Shown here: piece by piece, positions 1-8,626 of the stretch
Layout: each line of letters opens with the position of its first letter
How positions within the stretch are numbered: the stretch's first letter is position 1
Assembly: GCA_945906795.1 (NCBI GenBank)
Contig: CAMDRO010000021.1
Coordinates: 1-38,334 of the forward strand
Direction of reading: 5' to 3'
Origin: Spirosoma fluviale
GTDB lineage: Bacteria > Bacteroidota > Bacteroidia > Cytophagales > Spirosomataceae
Length of the DNA: 38,334 nucleotides
Program-made: the position numbers and the translations under genes
Notes under the pieces: model-generated
Databases searched by the model: none
The model's input: the letters and a program-made list of their open reading frames with translations, nothing else
What the model was told of the DNA's origin: nothing

Positions 1-2
1 TA

Positions 3-410
3 TTAGCCTTAGGGAAAGCTGGAGAAATAGCAGGTGCCTGCTCCACCAGTGGATTAGCTTTTAAAATGCACGGGAGAGTGGGCGACTCCCCGATCATCGG
101 CGGAGCGGTTTTTTGCGATGATGAAGTGGGTGGTGCCTGCGCCACAGGATTGGGTGAATTTGTGATGAAGACCTTAGGTTCCTTTTTAATTGTTGAATTT
201 ATGAGGCAAGGAAAGTCGCCCCAGCAAGCTTGCGAAGAAGCTATTATGCGTATTGTAAAACGATATAAATACCAAGAATTCCAAGTAGGTTATCTAGCCC
301 TAAATAAAAAAGGGGAGTATGGTGCTTATTCTATTCAAAAAGGATTTAATTTCACCATTACAAAAAATGGTATCACTCAAGTCATAGAAAGTGCCTCTTA
401 TATGTCCTAA
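3..410 (+). CDS. N4-(beta-N-acetylglucosaminyl)-L-asparaginase (glycosylasparaginase), C-terminal part
   Basis: This enzyme of the Ntn-hydrolase fold cleaves the GlcNAc-asparagine bond during glycoprotein breakdown. The gene is cut by the left edge of the window. The open frame runs back from the first ATG (66) to base 3 without a stop and reads ACSTSGLAFKMHGRVGDSPI, which is the conserved STSG...K..GRVGDSPIIG segment of the beta subunit. Downstream, GGACATGLGE matches the conserved glycine-rich substrate loop. The autocatalytic threonine and the alpha subunit would lie upstream, outside the window. ATG 66 is therefore internal, not the start. The stop is 17 bases before the glycogen synthase start, so the two may be cotranscribed. 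The family call is firm; the natural substrate is not known. Confidence 0.88.
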   Translation, partial: LALGKAGEIAGACSTSGLAFKMHGRVGDSPIIGGAVFCDDEVGGACATGLGEFVMKTLGSFLIVEFMRQGKSPQQACEEAIMRIVKRYKYQEFQVGYLALNKKGEYGAYSIQKGFNFTITKNGITQVIESASYMS

Positions 411-427
411 AAATTTAAAAGATTTAC

Positions 428-2245
428 GTGGAAAAAGCCGTTAAAAAATTGATTTCTAAAAAGAAATGTCTGTATGAAGTTGCCTGGGAAACATGCAATC
501 AAGTAGGTGGAATCTACACCGTGATTCGGACAAAAGTTCCCTCCATGGTGGAAAAATGGGGCGACGATTATATTTTGTTAGGACCCTATTTTCCCCAAAC
601 AGCCGCCGCCGAATTTGAACCCCTCGAGCTATCTGATGAAGACTCTCTTTTAAACAATGCCATACGCAATCTGAGAGCTCAAGGACTCAAGGTGTATTAT
701 GGCAATTGGCTCATCACAGGAAAGCCCAAAATCATTTTATTTGATATCGCTTCCGTTTATGATCAAATCGATGCCATCAAAGGGAAAATTTGGGAAAATC
801 ATAAAATATCCACCCTAGGTGTTGAGGAATTAGTCAATCAAACGATTGCTTTTGGCGAAATAGTCCGCTTATTTCTGACGGAATTAGCCCTCGAAAATAA
901 ATCAAAAAAAGAGATCATTGTTCATTTTCACGAATGGATGGCCTCAACTTGCTTGCCTGATTTACGAAAAGATAAAGTTAAAATATCCACTGTTTTTACG
1001 ACCCATGCCACGATGCTTGGCCGTTATTTAGCAGGAAATGTGACAAATTTTTATGAGGTAATCGATCAGTTTGATTGGTTAAAAGAAGCTAGACATTATG
1101 GAATTGAAGCCCAAGTGAGCTTTGAAAGAGCGGCTGCCCAAAAAGCCAATGTACTGACAACGGTCTCCGATATTACTGCCAAAGAATGCCAATATTTTTT
1201 AGGGCGAATTCCAGAATTGATTTTACCTAATGGCCTCAATATCCAGCGATTTGCTGCGCTTCATGAGCATCAAAACCTGCATTCTAAATACAAAGAAAGT
1301 ATTTCAGATTTTGTCATGGGTCATTTTTTCCAAAATCAACCCTTTGACTTGGAGCAAACACTATACTTCTTTACGTCTGGTCGATTTGAATATACCAACA
1401 AAGGATACGACTTGACCTTGGATGCCTTAAAAATATTAAATCAGAAATTGAAAGATGCCGGTTCTAAAAAAACGGTAGTTATGTTTTTCATCACCAAACA
1501 GCCTTATCACAGCATTGACCCAGAAGTTTTACATTCAAGAGCCGTGTTGGACGAAATTCGAGAGAACTGTTTGGCCATAGAAAAGTCGGTAGGTGAGAAA
1601 TTATTTCAAGCCTCGGCCGCTTCAAAAGACTTACAAATCCCTGATTTAAATGGCTTTGTCGACGAATACTGGAGAATGCGTTTACGTAGGACCGTTCAAA
1701 CCTGGAAAACAAATTCAAAGCCTAAAGTGGTCACTCATTTATTGAAAAATGAAGATGACATCATTCGTAATTTGGAAAGGACTGGCCTGACGAATAACCC
1801 GGATGACAAAGTAAAAATTGTCTATCATCCTGACTTTATTGTCTCCACAAATCCTTTGTTTGGGCTGGAATATGGCCAATTTGTTCGCGGCTGCCACCTA
1901 GGTGTTTTCCCAAGCTATTATGAACCTTGGGGCTATACACCTTTAGAATGTATGGCCAGAGGTGTTCCTACGATCACTTCGGATTTATCTGGTTTTGGAG
2001 ATTACATGATGCAAATAATGCGCGATTATGAACAATGGGGCGTCAGTGTGGTCAATAGAAAAGCACAGACCTACCAAGAATCCGCTGAACATTTGGCGAC
2101 CTTATTATTTAAATTTGCACAGCAATCCCAACGAGATCGCATCCTACAAAGAAACCGGGTAGAGAGTATTGCTGACACTTTTGACTGGTCAAATTTAAGG
2201 GGCTATTACGATACCGCTCATGAACTAGCTGTTTTGAAAAAATAA
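428..2245 (+). CDS. Glycogen synthase, GT3 (animal/fungal-like) family
   Basis: It transfers glucose from a nucleotide sugar to a growing alpha-1,4-glucan in the cytoplasm. The 605-residue protein opens with EVAWETCNQVGGIYTVIRTK (about residues 17-36), the N-terminal signature of GT3 glycogen synthases. It continues with HFHEWM, TTHATMLGRYLAG, VSDITAKE and PNGLN. Near the C-terminus SYYEPWGYTPLE (E-x7-E) and GVPTITSDLSGFGDYM mark the nucleotide-sugar site of the GT-B fold. Bacterial GlgA (GT5) begins instead with a KTGGL-type motif, which is absent. The start is GTG at 428, because no ATG fits the conserved N-terminus. No branching enzyme or ADP-glucose pyrophosphorylase gene lies nearby. No clear terminator follows. 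Confidence 0.9.
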   Translation: MEKAVKKLISKKKCLYEVAWETCNQVGGIYTVIRTKVPSMVEKWGDDYILLGPYFPQTAAAEFEPLELSDEDSLLNNAIRNLRAQGLKVYYGNWLITGKPKIILFDIASVYDQIDAIKGKIWENHKISTLGVEELVNQTIAFGEIVRLFLTELALENKSKKEIIVHFHEWMASTCLPDLRKDKVKISTVFTTHATMLGRYLAGNVTNFYEVIDQFDWLKEARHYGIEAQVSFERAAAQKANVLTTVSDITAKECQYFLGRIPELILPNGLNIQRFAALHEHQNLHSKYKESISDFVMGHFFQNQPFDLEQTLYFFTSGRFEYTNKGYDLTLDALKILNQKLKDAGSKKTVVMFFITKQPYHSIDPEVLHSRAVLDEIRENCLAIEKSVGEKLFQASAASKDLQIPDLNGFVDEYWRMRLRRTVQTWKTNSKPKVVTHLLKNEDDIIRNLERTGLTNNPDDKVKIVYHPDFIVSTNPLFGLEYGQFVRGCHLGVFPSYYEPWGYTPLECMARGVPTITSDLSGFGDYMMQIMRDYEQWGVSVVNRKAQTYQESAEHLATLLFKFAQQSQRDRILQRNRVESIADTFDWSNLRGYYDTAHELAVLKK

Positions 2246-2695
2246 AATTCTTCGATGAATCAATAAAAACCAAGCGCTTACAAATGCTTCAATGCTTTAT
2301 ATTTTTAATCGGCATAAATGAATGATTTTTGACGAAATTTAAAACCCATTCGGGGTCTATTCTAGCCTATTGCCGAAAGGACCAGCCAATAGCTTTTTGA
2401 GTAAAAAATTCTTTGGATGTATATGAGAATAAAATGATGGTTAATAAATTGCAACATCAGTCTGCTTTTTGTAGTCCAATTGGAACAAAATGCATAAACG
2501 CTGATTCCAAAAAAGGGAAGAACCCATCCATAATTAATCCATTAGGATTGCTCCTTTGGAAAGTTTGAAAATATGTACCTAAAAAGTATTGTCATCCACC
2601 CGTCGATTCACCAGTGCTTCCTTGTCTGCCATGGTTTGTACGTCCACAAAAGATTAAAATAGTAATTATACTAACTATTTTAGCCAAAATAAATT
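2246..2695. other. Intergenic stretch without a convincing gene
   Basis: About 450 bases separate glycogen synthase (+) from the sulfatase-like gene (-); the two are convergent. Only short open frames occur. One on + at 2434-2568 would encode 44 residues, and one on - near 2588-2660 would encode about 24 residues including MADKEALVNRRVDDNTF. Neither resembles a family I know. The region could be decayed coding sequence. A weak hairpin near its right end is listed separately. Confidence 0.5.
2656..2681 (-). terminator. Weak AT-rich hairpin downstream of the sulfatase-like gene
   Basis: An 8-base inverted repeat (AAAATAGT / ACTATTTT) with a 10-base loop lies about 15 bases past the stop of the minus-strand gene. 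It is followed on that strand by AATCTTTT. The position suits a terminator for the three-gene cassette, but the stem is AT-rich and weak. Confidence 0.35.
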
Positions 2696-4012
2696 CTAAT
2701 TGCTAAAATTCTTGAATATTGCCACAATACCTTTATTTCTTATGGCAGCGGTGTCTAAAGTAATATTTTTGTAAAACAATAGATTCTTGTTATGATCCCT
2801 CTTTGGTATGTATGACCTCCGTAGCCCATGATCTGAAAGTATAATAACAGATGCCAACGAGTCATTTTTTGAGATCAAATTTATTGAGGTATGCATAAAA
2901 GAATTAGCATTGTAGATTCTTTCTTGAATTGACTCCGCTTCCACTTGGCGATAAGAATGCGGGGTAAAGAAATGCACATACATTACATGTTTATCCTTTT
3001 TTTTAGAAATAGTCTCTACATATTCTATTGCGTCTTTGTTATAGGCACCATAGTTGTAAAAAGTGTCAATTCCCCTTTCCTTGAAGATTGAAAGAATATA
3101 TGGAATAACATATTGTATTGAAATGTTATTTATGTTTCTAAAAAAAACATTAGAAACTAGGGAATTATGGCGATGAAGATCGTCAAAAATAGAGAAATGA
3201 TAAAATGAATATGCTGATGAGGCCGAAAAGACATTATTTGTAACAGCATTAATAGCTTGGCTTGCGGCTGAAGACTTTAGTAGTTGACCAGTTAGAATAG
3301 ATGTTGTGGAGGCTTCGGTAATAGTATAGTTTGAAAATGTATGTGGCTCCTCAGTATATTTGTTTGCGGCCAGAATCCTTTTAATATGTTGATTAGAAAA
3401 TTTCTCATACTTATCAAGAATGTTCATATTTGGATACTCATCAAAAAGAAGAATATATATATTTCTATTTACTACAGACGAAGTCGTTTTCACTTTCAAT
3501 TGTTTTTGATATTTTTTATGAGGCTGGATTATTGAAGTACCAAAATAAGACAGATTCCAGAAAAATAAAAACGAGATAAGGTATTTATAGTGTACCCCTT
3601 TATAGCTAATAAAAGCGAAAATGGCCATCAATGATGATAAGAATATGGTTATTAAAAGATTTATTTGAAACAAATTAGGAAAAACAAATGCCAAAAGCAT
3701 CTTGGCCTGTATCAAAGCTTTTAAATCTAACAGAATTGGAAGAAAAAAAAAGATTGAAAAAAACAAGTAATGTCTTATTTTATCATATTTAAATGAAAAA
3801 TATGTAATCAGACTAAAAAAAACATAAAAGCATAAAAGCGTAATTCTGAAAGAATTTTCAAAAAAGTAAACACTGTTTGACTTATAAGAAAGCATCAACT
3901 CTGAAAAAAAGAAAAGCAGATTGGTCGCTATTAAAATAAAGAAATATTTATTTCTTGCCAACATACTCCTCACTGACGTGTTTCTTGGTATGATATTTTG
4001 TACTTTTGACAT
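2696..4012 (-). CDS. Membrane-anchored alkaline-phosphatase/sulfatase-superfamily protein
   Basis: A 438-residue protein with about five predicted membrane helices (roughly residues 22-162) and then a soluble domain that should face the periplasm. The domain shows NIYILLFDEYPN (metal-binding Asp/Glu, about 184-195), TEASTTSILTGQ (nucleophile region, about 232-243), HFFTPH (347-352) and LSDHGLR (392-398). This is the order of metal and nucleophile motifs in sulfatases, LtaS and phosphoethanolamine transferases. There is no C-x-P-S-R formylglycine motif, so a Ser/Thr nucleophile and a phospho-transfer or phosphodiesterase activity are more likely than sulfate removal. Its ATG overlaps the stop of the upstream methyltransferase gene in TAATG, which indicates translational coupling. 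The substrate is unknown; a surface glycan or lipid is the natural guess. Confidence 0.72.
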   Translation of the reverse strand: MSKVQNIIPRNTSVRSMLARNKYFFILIATNLLFFFSELMLSYKSNSVYFFENSFRITLLCFYVFFSLITYFSFKYDKIRHYLFFSIFFFLPILLDLKALIQAKMLLAFVFPNLFQINLLITIFLSSLMAIFAFISYKGVHYKYLISFLFFWNLSYFGTSIIQPHKKYQKQLKVKTTSSVVNRNIYILLFDEYPNMNILDKYEKFSNQHIKRILAANKYTEEPHTFSNYTITEASTTSILTGQLLKSSAASQAINAVTNNVFSASSAYSFYHFSIFDDLHRHNSLVSNVFFRNINNISIQYVIPYILSIFKERGIDTFYNYGAYNKDAIEYVETISKKKDKHVMYVHFFTPHSYRQVEAESIQERIYNANSFMHTSINLISKNDSLASVIILSDHGLRRSYIPKRDHNKNLLFYKNITLDTAAIRNKGIVAIFKNFSN

Positions 4013-5448
4013 TAATCTATAGCGGCTATCGTACGTTTGAATAATAATAATGTCCGAGTTTCTGACACCTCAATACTGTTTAATAATTTAAAGGACCCAT
4101 TCATTAAATTAATAAATTCTTCTTTAGAATAATTAACAACCCCTTCAAAATTATTAATCAGCATCACTTTTTCATCGTTGAGGTCTACGAATTCTACAAT
4201 CAAATGATCACTGGCTATTACAATAAATAGATCGACAATATCTTGGAAGCCCTTTCGATTTGTAAAAAAGAAATGGTGTATGATAGCCAATGCACATACA
4301 AGATCCCCCTTCATCCTTGACATAATAGTTAAGCGCTCTCTACTCATCCATCCTACACCTCCAGTTGGATTTACTAAATCAACATTAGCAACTTGCCAAT
4401 TATTAATTTGCTCGATTTGAATCGTCTTTAATATTTCATCACAACAGGTATCATCAAACTCAATGGATAAAACTGCATCAGCATATTTACAAAGTAATTT
4501 CGAATACTCGCCAGTGTTAGCACCTAAATCAATAGCGCGATTTATAGGTCCTATATTCTCCATGATCTCTGTGATAGCAGCATACTTGTTTAAATGGTAT
4601 AGATTGGAAACATCCTCATTATAATAATTATTCCATACTGATACCTTAGTATCTGACTGAGTTCGAATATCTCTAATAAAGTCACCCACATAATCAATTA
4701 ATTGTAAAGCCTTGTTTTGACCTACTTTCACATCCTCAAAAGCAGCTAGATTTATTTTTCCTTCATTTTTGCCATCTGATAATCTTTTTAGCAAAAACAC
4801 ATTAAGCAAGCAAAAAAGATTAAATCGTGATTTTATCGGAAGCAAAGAGGCAATTTGATTTTGATTAAAACCGTCAGGAAAAGCTGCAAGAAATTTCAAA
4901 TTGGTGAATAACTTATATTTAATCAATAGTAAGGGATTGACGAATTTTCTTAAAAATTGTCCATAAGGATGCCATGGATAAGCTTTTTCGGCCGTCTTAA
5001 TAGACAATAAATCGATGAAATAGGGTTTACCCCCAATGAATTGAATATTGTAAAATGTTGCATCCTTCAGGGTTAATCTAAGGGGAATAAGCTGCCTTTG
5101 AAGTGAAAGTGTGCAAAGCGCAGCTTCCTTAAGCTGGGTAGGAGTCCATTCCCAAGGATATGTGATAAAAGGAATTTCCTTTATAGCCAAAATAGTAAAT
5201 ATCTTGGTTATAAAACCTGGGTCGTACAAAATCACTAAGGCGGCGATTATTTCTGAATATAAGTCAGCATGAATCGCAACGTGTGGTACCAGTAAGGGAT
5301 GATTTACTAGTTGCTTTTGTTGAAGTTGTTCAAAATCTAGCGCATAGGACTGAAAAATAACTCTGTAAAAATTGTCTTTGTAATTACATACAAACCCATC
5401 CGGATCCCTAAATGAAAGCCGAACTATCTTATGATTCGTTTGATTCAT
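4012..5448 (-). CDS. NoeA-like protein: kinase-like segment fused to SAM-dependent methyltransferase
   Basis: A 478-residue protein in two parts. Residues 127-150 read LKDATFYNIQF...YFIDLLSI. This resembles the catalytic loop (D-x4-N) and the metal-binding Asp of aminoglycoside-phosphotransferase-like kinases. Residues 305-314 read AIDLGANTGE, the SAM-binding glycine motif of class I methyltransferases, followed by an acidic strand (VLSIEFDD). The arrangement is like that of rhizobial NoeA and related proteins in cyanobacteria and other bacteria; that comparison is from memory and not from an alignment. The start ATG lies inside the upstream 54-residue gene (20-base overlap), and the stop overlaps the next start. 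The three genes therefore form a tightly coupled cassette. The methyl acceptor is unknown; the membrane-anchored neighbour suggests a cell-surface molecule. Confidence 0.68.
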   Translation of the reverse strand: MNQTNHKIVRLSFRDPDGFVCNYKDNFYRVIFQSYALDFEQLQQKQLVNHPLLVPHVAIHADLYSEIIAALVILYDPGFITKIFTILAIKEIPFITYPWEWTPTQLKEAALCTLSLQRQLIPLRLTLKDATFYNIQFIGGKPYFIDLLSIKTAEKAYPWHPYGQFLRKFVNPLLLIKYKLFTNLKFLAAFPDGFNQNQIASLLPIKSRFNLFCLLNVFLLKRLSDGKNEGKINLAAFEDVKVGQNKALQLIDYVGDFIRDIRTQSDTKVSVWNNYYNEDVSNLYHLNKYAAITEIMENIGPINRAIDLGANTGEYSKLLCKYADAVLSIEFDDTCCDEILKTIQIEQINNWQVANVDLVNPTGGVGWMSRERLTIMSRMKGDLVCALAIIHHFFFTNRKGFQDIVDLFIVIASDHLIVEFVDLNDEKVMLINNFEGVVNYSKEEFINLMNGSFKLLNSIEVSETRTLLLFKRTIAAID

Positions 5449-5593
5449 CCTTAACTTTACCTTTTAATTTTCTAACCAAAACCCAACAATATAATTTAAT
5501 ACGTTTTGAGAAAGTGATTAAAGTTAGAAAGCCTGCCAATAAGACTTGTAGTAATGAGGAACCCGATCCTAGATCTATATAAAGAATAAACAT
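5429..5593 (-). CDS. Small membrane protein (54 aa) with YxDxGSGS motif
   Basis: A short gene missed by length-filtered gene finding. ATG at 5593 opens a 54-codon frame. The protein begins MFILYIDLGSGSSLLQVLLA, continues through one hydrophobic helix (about residues 13-28) and ends in a basic, charged tail (RKLKGKVKDESNES). I recall short proteins starting YLDPGSGS...LLQ followed by a helix and basic residues, next to sulfatase-like and NoeA-like genes in several phyla; here the proline is replaced by leucine. Support for it being real comes from the 20-base overlap with the methyltransferase start, the membrane-protein composition and the conserved-looking motif. The function is unknown. It may anchor or assemble the two partner enzymes at the inner membrane. 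Confidence 0.7.
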   Translation of the reverse strand: MFILYIDLGSGSSLLQVLLAGFLTLITFSKRIKLYCWVLVRKLKGKVKDESNES

Positions 5594-5944
5594 TAGTTAT
5601 TTGGTTTTAACAATTTTGTAAATTGGAGCAATAATTGCAATTTTTTACTGAAGTAATGTTTAAGGATTGAATGACTAAATGTACGTAATGATCTGTTTTT
5701 TATTACCATAAAACAAATTTGAACATTTTTTTTTGTAAAAAGCAAGAGATTTGTTTTCTTCGAAAAAAAAACTTCGAATGACACTGATTTAATTTTTTAC
5801 AATTCCCTTATATTGATTTGAACCATTTATAACACTAAGTAACGAAGCTTCCTAATAGATGGTTAATGTGTCGTCCTTTACACATGCACCTAACTCTCGA
5901 AATTTTCTAATGTATAAAAGCATCCTTAATCGCGTCAATAAACA
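5594..5944. other. AT-rich intergenic stretch upstream of the three-gene cassette
   Basis: About 350 bases of strongly AT-rich DNA between the GH106 stop and the 54-residue gene. The promoter of the cassette should lie here, but I found no clean TAnnTTTG box on the minus strand. A 63-codon minus-strand frame (5593-5784) is rich in Lys, Phe and Leu, as expected for chance translation of AT-rich DNA, and is not called. No hairpin was seen after the GH106 stop, so read-through from that gene is possible. Confidence 0.5.
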
Positions 5945-8608
5945 TCAACGATTTGTAAAATAAAGCTCGCCTTTCAAGCCACTTTCTGTAACCCCCCATT
6001 TAGATGCATCAAAAGGATTGTATTGAATATCCACAAAGTTGATTTCATAAAAATTCTTCCAAGGAATCTTCTCTCGATCTAACATCCTGATTCGATTGGC
6101 CGAAACATTCATCACCTCTAATTCAATATGATTCTTATCCTTCAAAATTCCTTTGGGTATATTAATTTGAAATGGCAAAGACCAAACAATTCCCAAATCC
6201 TGTCCATTAATTTTTATCCGAACCCAATCACGAACCTGATCCAAATGCAAAATTTGGCAAGCATTTATTTGTTCCGACATCAAGTCAAAATCAAAGGCAT
6301 ACGTCGCTTTGCCCCAATAATCATGGGTGGAAGAATCCATTGTCCAAAATGACATAGCATCTAATTGCTGGGATTTGAATAATCGATTCGGAAATACAAG
6401 CATAATTTTTTCACGTGGCTCCAATGGCACAAATACCTTAGGAACGGCTATTTTAGTTACAGCCCTTTTGTCGGCTTTTGCTGGCCGGACAATGACGCTT
6501 TGGCCTGGCGCTAAGGACATGAAAAATTGCTTTTGTTTGTTCAGGTGCTCTTTCCAAATTTTTCCGGTCAATGGATCTTCTATCTCCACATCTGAAACGG
6601 TTTTTGACAAATTAATCATCCCCTCCGTAAAGTTTTTAGACAAGTTGGCAATGAAATATTTCGCCCCTTCCGCCGACCTTTTCCGCAAAAAAGATAAATC
6701 AAGATCCGCTATGCTCTCTCGGGTAATTTTAAATCGCTCCAACACATTAATGGGATCTGAAACCCATCGCATGACTAAGGTTTCTTTTGCCGTTTGCCAA
6801 CGAACCTTTTCGTCTTCCGTGAGTCCAAAAGAATTTGGATTCAATGGCATATGTTCCAAGAAATATACTGGTAAACCCTGCTTCACCCATTTGGCCCACA
6901 ACTCCATCGTTTCTAATGAAACATAATGAGGCGCCGGAATAAGCAAAATTTTATACTCATTTCCTGAAACTGATTTCCACGTTCTTCTAGATGTCACTTG
7001 CAAAGATTTCATCAAATCGTCCGAGATATAATCCAATTGGTAACCCTTGTTTTGCATGTGTTCAGACCACTTACCAAAAGAAGTATTCTTCATCCAATCA
7101 CGGCTGTTGGCATGTAAATCGAGTAAATGAATTTTACCCTTGCCATTTCTTTCATGCCAAATATCTTCCATCGGAAAGTACATTAATACATCAGAATCTG
7201 TGGGATCCTTTTGCAACATCGTTTGGCATTTATCTATATAATTGTTAAGCTCAGGCAAAGCTTCCCAAAAATGACTTTGGGGATTAAAATTAGTACTCGC
7301 ATAAAACAACCAACCCGGCCATGCGACTTCGGGAGGAGAGTACGTCGCGCCGTGGAAAAAGAGGTGATTGACACCGCCAATAAATACTTGGTCCACCACC
7401 GGTTTTACCTGGGCCAAAGAAACCTTAAAATGATTTCCAAGCCAAGTAGCCGTCTCCGCAGAAACCAATTTCTTACCTAATAAATTAGCCGCCGATGAGG
7501 CCAATTTCAAATTGCGCACATCTGGAATTCCAAAACGGACCGAATCATAATCTGGATCTACCCGATATCCGGGAATATCAAAAGGCTTACTTCCAAAAAA
7601 CTCGGTTTCGGGAATGTCCACCGCCGCATAAATATCGATGAGGTTTCCCGGTGATCCATGCGCTTGATTTCGACTTTTAAAACCCATGGATTTAATCCAA
7701 TCGGCAAATGGATTTGAAAACTGACTTAGCAGCAACTGAGATAAAGTCCGATGGTAATCGGCCCAAATCGTATTTTCTTTCTCCGTTTCAGCTTTTGGCT
7801 TTGCCAAAACATCCAAATATTTTCTTAGGTCATAATGATTTAAGCGAATGAATTCCGCAAAAAGTCCTGCGGTATAATTAGCCCCATACACTTCATAAGA
7901 ATCATTATATAAAGCCCTTAACGGAGCATGAGACTTTTTCAACAAAGGCACAAAGGTTTCTCGGTAATGCTCAAATGCCGACTTAGAAAAGTGGTCCATC
8001 ACTAAACCCTCACCTCCTGGAGCGGCGCGTTTCACTTTTTGATTCGTTAAATTTTGACTCAATAGGTACAAATTGGCCCCCAAAGGCCCTGCTTGGTATT
8101 GAGTCTTCTTTTGGCTGATAAGCTCTTGAGTGAATTGCCCATCCACATAGACCGATACGGCCTGAATATCACCCGTGGGTAATTGGAAATTTTGATTGGG
8201 TCCCAAAACAAGCTCCTCAATTTTATAGGCTTTAGCCGCTTCGGTCTTTGAAATTTGAGGACCGCCTAAAGGCCATCCCGTTCCTAAAGTCATATCGATG
8301 CCCAAGTGCAAACGATTCGCTTCTTTTAAAACAAAGGCAAATTTTTGCTGCCAACCAGCACCTAAATAATTCTGAAAAGCGGATTCAAATCCTTTAGCCC
8401 CATAAATAGGGATGATATGCAAACCGCCAAAACCAGCCTTTGCAAATGCCTCTAAATTATATGTGATCCCCTTTTCTGTCACTGCACTTCCCGGCCACCA
8501 CCAATAAACCCAAGGCTTGGTTGTAGAAAAAGCAACAGGATCCGAAGATCCTGCTGCTTTTAAAGAAATCGAAATAAAAAAAAAGAGGATGAAGGTGATT
8601 TTTTTCAT
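5945..8608 (-). CDS. Secreted glycoside hydrolase, GH106 (alpha-L-rhamnosidase) type
   Basis: An 887-residue exported enzyme. A signal peptide (MKKITFILFFFISISLKAAG) is followed by PWVYWWWPGSAVTEKGI and then by GGLHIIPIYG and GIDMTLGTGWPLGGP. These are the N-terminal barrel motifs of Glyco_hydro_106 proteins. Further on come VSAETATW and FIGGVNHLFFHGATYSPP, which fit the conserved catalytic-face segments of the family. The C-terminal part (about 750-887) looks like a beta-sandwich carbohydrate-binding domain (IKINGQDLGIVWSLPF). The expected action is release of terminal L-rhamnose from plant or algal polysaccharides. The exact specificity is not certain because family members vary. The gene starts 18 bases after the xylose isomerase stop, so the two are almost certainly cotranscribed. 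Confidence 0.8.
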   Translation of the reverse strand: MKKITFILFFFISISLKAAGSSDPVAFSTTKPWVYWWWPGSAVTEKGITYNLEAFAKAGFGGLHIIPIYGAKGFESAFQNYLGAGWQQKFAFVLKEANRLHLGIDMTLGTGWPLGGPQISKTEAAKAYKIEELVLGPNQNFQLPTGDIQAVSVYVDGQFTQELISQKKTQYQAGPLGANLYLLSQNLTNQKVKRAAPGGEGLVMDHFSKSAFEHYRETFVPLLKKSHAPLRALYNDSYEVYGANYTAGLFAEFIRLNHYDLRKYLDVLAKPKAETEKENTIWADYHRTLSQLLLSQFSNPFADWIKSMGFKSRNQAHGSPGNLIDIYAAVDIPETEFFGSKPFDIPGYRVDPDYDSVRFGIPDVRNLKLASSAANLLGKKLVSAETATWLGNHFKVSLAQVKPVVDQVFIGGVNHLFFHGATYSPPEVAWPGWLFYASTNFNPQSHFWEALPELNNYIDKCQTMLQKDPTDSDVLMYFPMEDIWHERNGKGKIHLLDLHANSRDWMKNTSFGKWSEHMQNKGYQLDYISDDLMKSLQVTSRRTWKSVSGNEYKILLIPAPHYVSLETMELWAKWVKQGLPVYFLEHMPLNPNSFGLTEDEKVRWQTAKETLVMRWVSDPINVLERFKITRESIADLDLSFLRKRSAEGAKYFIANLSKNFTEGMINLSKTVSDVEIEDPLTGKIWKEHLNKQKQFFMSLAPGQSVIVRPAKADKRAVTKIAVPKVFVPLEPREKIMLVFPNRLFKSQQLDAMSFWTMDSSTHDYWGKATYAFDFDLMSEQINACQILHLDQVRDWVRIKINGQDLGIVWSLPFQINIPKGILKDKNHIELEVMNVSANRIRMLDREKIPWKNFYEINFVDIQYNPFDASKWGVTESGLKGELYFTNR

Positions 8609-8626
8609 GCCTCAAATTGATTTTTA

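Noticed and set aside
2434..2568. 44-residue frame on the + strand
   Set aside because: No recognisable motif, no plausible neighbour link and no clear start signal; noted only in the intergenic entry.
5593..5784. 63-codon frame on the minus strand
   Set aside because: Its Lys/Phe/Leu-rich composition is that of chance translation in AT-rich DNA. No motif was seen, and it lies upstream of the real 54-residue gene in a non-coding stretch.
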